Below, in pieces: positions 6,391 to 7,442 of a DNA stretch of 7,442 bases. A model generated the notes under the pieces. That model made no database searches. It was not told where the DNA came from and saw only the letters and a program-made list of their open reading frames with translations. Within the stretch, counting starts at the first letter, position 1. Each line of letters starts with the position of its first letter. A program made the position numbers and the translations under genes. Origin of the DNA: Nitrospinota bacterium. GTDB taxonomy: Bacteria > Tectomicrobia > Entotheonellia > J063. The stretch is from assembly GCA_003696125.1 (NCBI GenBank), contig RFHZ01000843.1, positions 1-7,442 on the forward strand, written 5' to 3'.

Positions 6391-7212
6391 ATGGCATTAC
6401 CCAAATTCTTTCTGGGAGAGATGACCTGGCCGGAGATTCGCGAGGTGGTAAAGGAGGACCGGGTGGCTGTGGTGCCGGTAGCCACCTATGAAGACCACGG
6501 CCATCACCTCCCGATCGATACCGACGTGCTCCTCTGCACCGAGGTGTGTCGTCGCACTGCAGAACGGTTCCGGGAAGAGATCGTCCTGGTCCCTCCCATT
6601 ACCCACGGGTACAGTCCACATCACATGGACTTTCCCGGTACCCTGACCATTGATGGCCACACCTTTATCAACTACGTCCTCGATATCTGTAAGAGTCTCG
6701 CTCACCACGGCTTCAAACGCATACTGCTGGTCAACGGGCACGGGAGCAATACCCCCTTCCTCGAAGTGGCGGCGCGGTTGACCATCATTGAAACCGAAGG
6801 GAAGGTCCTCTGCGGGGCGGTCAACTACTGGGCCCTGGGGAAGGTACGGCAGGTAGCTGCCCAGATCCGGGAGACCGAACTGGGAGGGATGAGCCATGCC
6901 TGCGAATTTGAAACCTCCCTGTACCTGGCCTTAAAACCGGAACTGGTCGATATGAGCAAGGCGACAAGGGAGATGTCCTACCCCTCGAAAAGCCTGGTCA
7001 CCGATCTGACCGGGGGAAGACCCCCTGACGCCTCTCATCTCGTCATGATGCCCTACTGGAGTACCTTTTCCTCCAGTGGAGTGCGGGGGGATGCCACCAA
7101 GGCGACCAGAGAAAAAGGGGAGAAGTTTCTCGCCGCTGCCATCGAAGGGCTGATCGAGCTGGTAAGGGAGGTGCGACAGTGCCCCATTCGTCCCCGGGTC
7201 GATCATCACTGA
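6391..7212 (+). CDS. Creatininase-family amidohydrolase
   Basis: 273 residues, typical for the family. The start ATG at 6391 has AAGGAG 6 nt upstream. Family members are cytoplasmic two-metal enzymes that open cyclic amides or cleave amide and peptide bonds. They include creatininase, the FAPy deformylase ArfB and the mycofactocin peptidase MftE. Visible motifs: VPVATYEDHGHHLPIDTD, giving probable metal ligands E34, H36 and D45; PPITHGYSPHHMDFPGTLTI; VNGHGSN with H117; and GGMSHACEFETSLYLAL with E172 as a likely further ligand. The family's HGxHLPxxTD core is complete. Creatininase itself has a Glu two residues after the His of its NGH motif. Here that position is Ser119, so true creatinine hydrolysis is less likely and the substrate is unknown. 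An 82-bp gap separates it from the aldo/keto reductase on the same strand, so they may be partly co-transcribed. It is divergent from the cysteine-repeat gene. Confidence 0.92.
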   Translation: MALPKFFLGEMTWPEIREVVKEDRVAVVPVATYEDHGHHLPIDTDVLLCTEVCRRTAERFREEIVLVPPITHGYSPHHMDFPGTLTIDGHTFINYVLDICKSLAHHGFKRILLVNGHGSNTPFLEVAARLTIIETEGKVLCGAVNYWALGKVRQVAAQIRETELGGMSHACEFETSLYLALKPELVDMSKATREMSYPSKSLVTDLTGGRPPDASHLVMMPYWSTFSSSGVRGDATKATREKGEKFLAAAIEGLIELVREVRQCPIRPRVDHH

Positions 7213-7235
7213 AGCGCAGGGAGCGAGAAATCCAC

Positions 7236-7262
7236 TTGACTTGGGGCGCGCTTTCGTATATG
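7236..7262 (+). promoter_or_regulatory. Weak candidate promoter for the aldo/keto reductase
   Basis: TTGACT (7236-7241) is a good -35. The nearest -10 is TATATG (7257-7262) at a short 15-bp spacing, with TATGGA at 17 bp as an alternative. There is no terminator after the creatininase gene, so read-through is also possible. Confidence 0.35.
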
Positions 7263-7294
7263 GAATAGGGAAACGCTGCCGGGGAGTAAGTAGG

Positions 7295-7442
7295 ATGCGC
7301 TATCGGCTGTTAGGGCGGACCGGATTACGGGTCTCTGAAATCGGGATGGGGACGTGGGCGCTGGGAGGTGCCAGGCACGGACACAGTTATGGTCCGATCG
7401 ATGATCGCGAGGCACTCAAAGCGGTGGCACGAGCAGTAGAGC
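7295..7442 (+). CDS. Aldo/keto reductase, N-terminal part only
   Basis: The first 49 codons are visible and the gene runs off the window. The start ATG at 7295 has GGGGAG 8 nt upstream. The protein opens MRYRLLGRTGLRVSEIGMGT, then WALGG and YGPIDDREALKAVARAVE. This is the standard first strand and helix of the (beta/alpha)8 barrel of NAD(P)H-dependent aldo/keto reductases, which reduce aldehydes and ketones or oxidise alcohols in the cytoplasm. The catalytic Asp-Tyr-Lys-His tetrad would lie beyond the window edge, so activity and substrate cannot be judged. The segment ARHGHS between WALGG and YGP seems slightly longer than usual. Confidence 0.88.
   Translation, partial: MRYRLLGRTGLRVSEIGMGTWALGGARHGHSYGPIDDREALKAVARAVE

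Noticed and set aside
7368-7378. GTGCCAGGCAC palindrome resembling the core of the 6334-6352 palindrome.
   Set aside because: It lies inside the reductase coding sequence and is a short GC-rich word, so chance is sufficient.

Overview
This 7.4 kb window looks like ordinary chromosomal DNA from a free-living bacterium with moderately high GC content. It has Shine-Dalgarno sites close to AAGGAGG and sigma70-type promoters. The families present (a LivF ATPase with an unusual DKN switch motif, an omega-transaminase, a DUF255/YyaL thioredoxin-fold protein, a creatininase-family hydrolase, a cupin and an aldo/keto reductase) fit lineages such as Chloroflexota, Methylomirabilota/Rokubacteria or deltaproteobacteria-like groups. 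No gene fixes the phylum, so that placement is a guess. I see no phage, IS, CRISPR, tRNA or rRNA signal.

Layout. Positions 1-6067 are all minus strand. Read from high to low coordinates they are: a small exported eight-cysteine protein made of two 44-residue repeats (5738-6067); a full-length DUF255/YyaL-type protein (3506-5569); a class III PLP aminotransferase (1970-3334) ended by a clear intrinsic terminator; an orphan livF with its own strong promoter (1038-1739), followed after 43 bp by a small exported protein of unknown function (521-994); a spacer holding an imperfect palindromic repeat (389-458); and a cupin gene cut by the window edge (1-311). From 6391 onward the genes are on the plus strand: a complete creatininase-family amidohydrolase (6391-7212) and the start of an aldo/keto reductase (7295 to the edge). 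The 323-bp divergent region 6068-6390 has a promoter-like pair facing each way and a 19-bp palindrome in the creatininase leader.

How the genes fit together. They do not form one recognisable pathway. livF and the small exported protein are probably one transcript. creatininase and the reductase may be another. LivF normally needs LivG, the LivH/LivM permeases and a binding protein, and none of these is here, so it must work with components encoded elsewhere or be a spare copy. The most unusual item is the two-repeat cysteine-rich exported protein. I do not recognise its repeat, and nothing in the window proves its function. There is no convincing new multi-gene system in the window.
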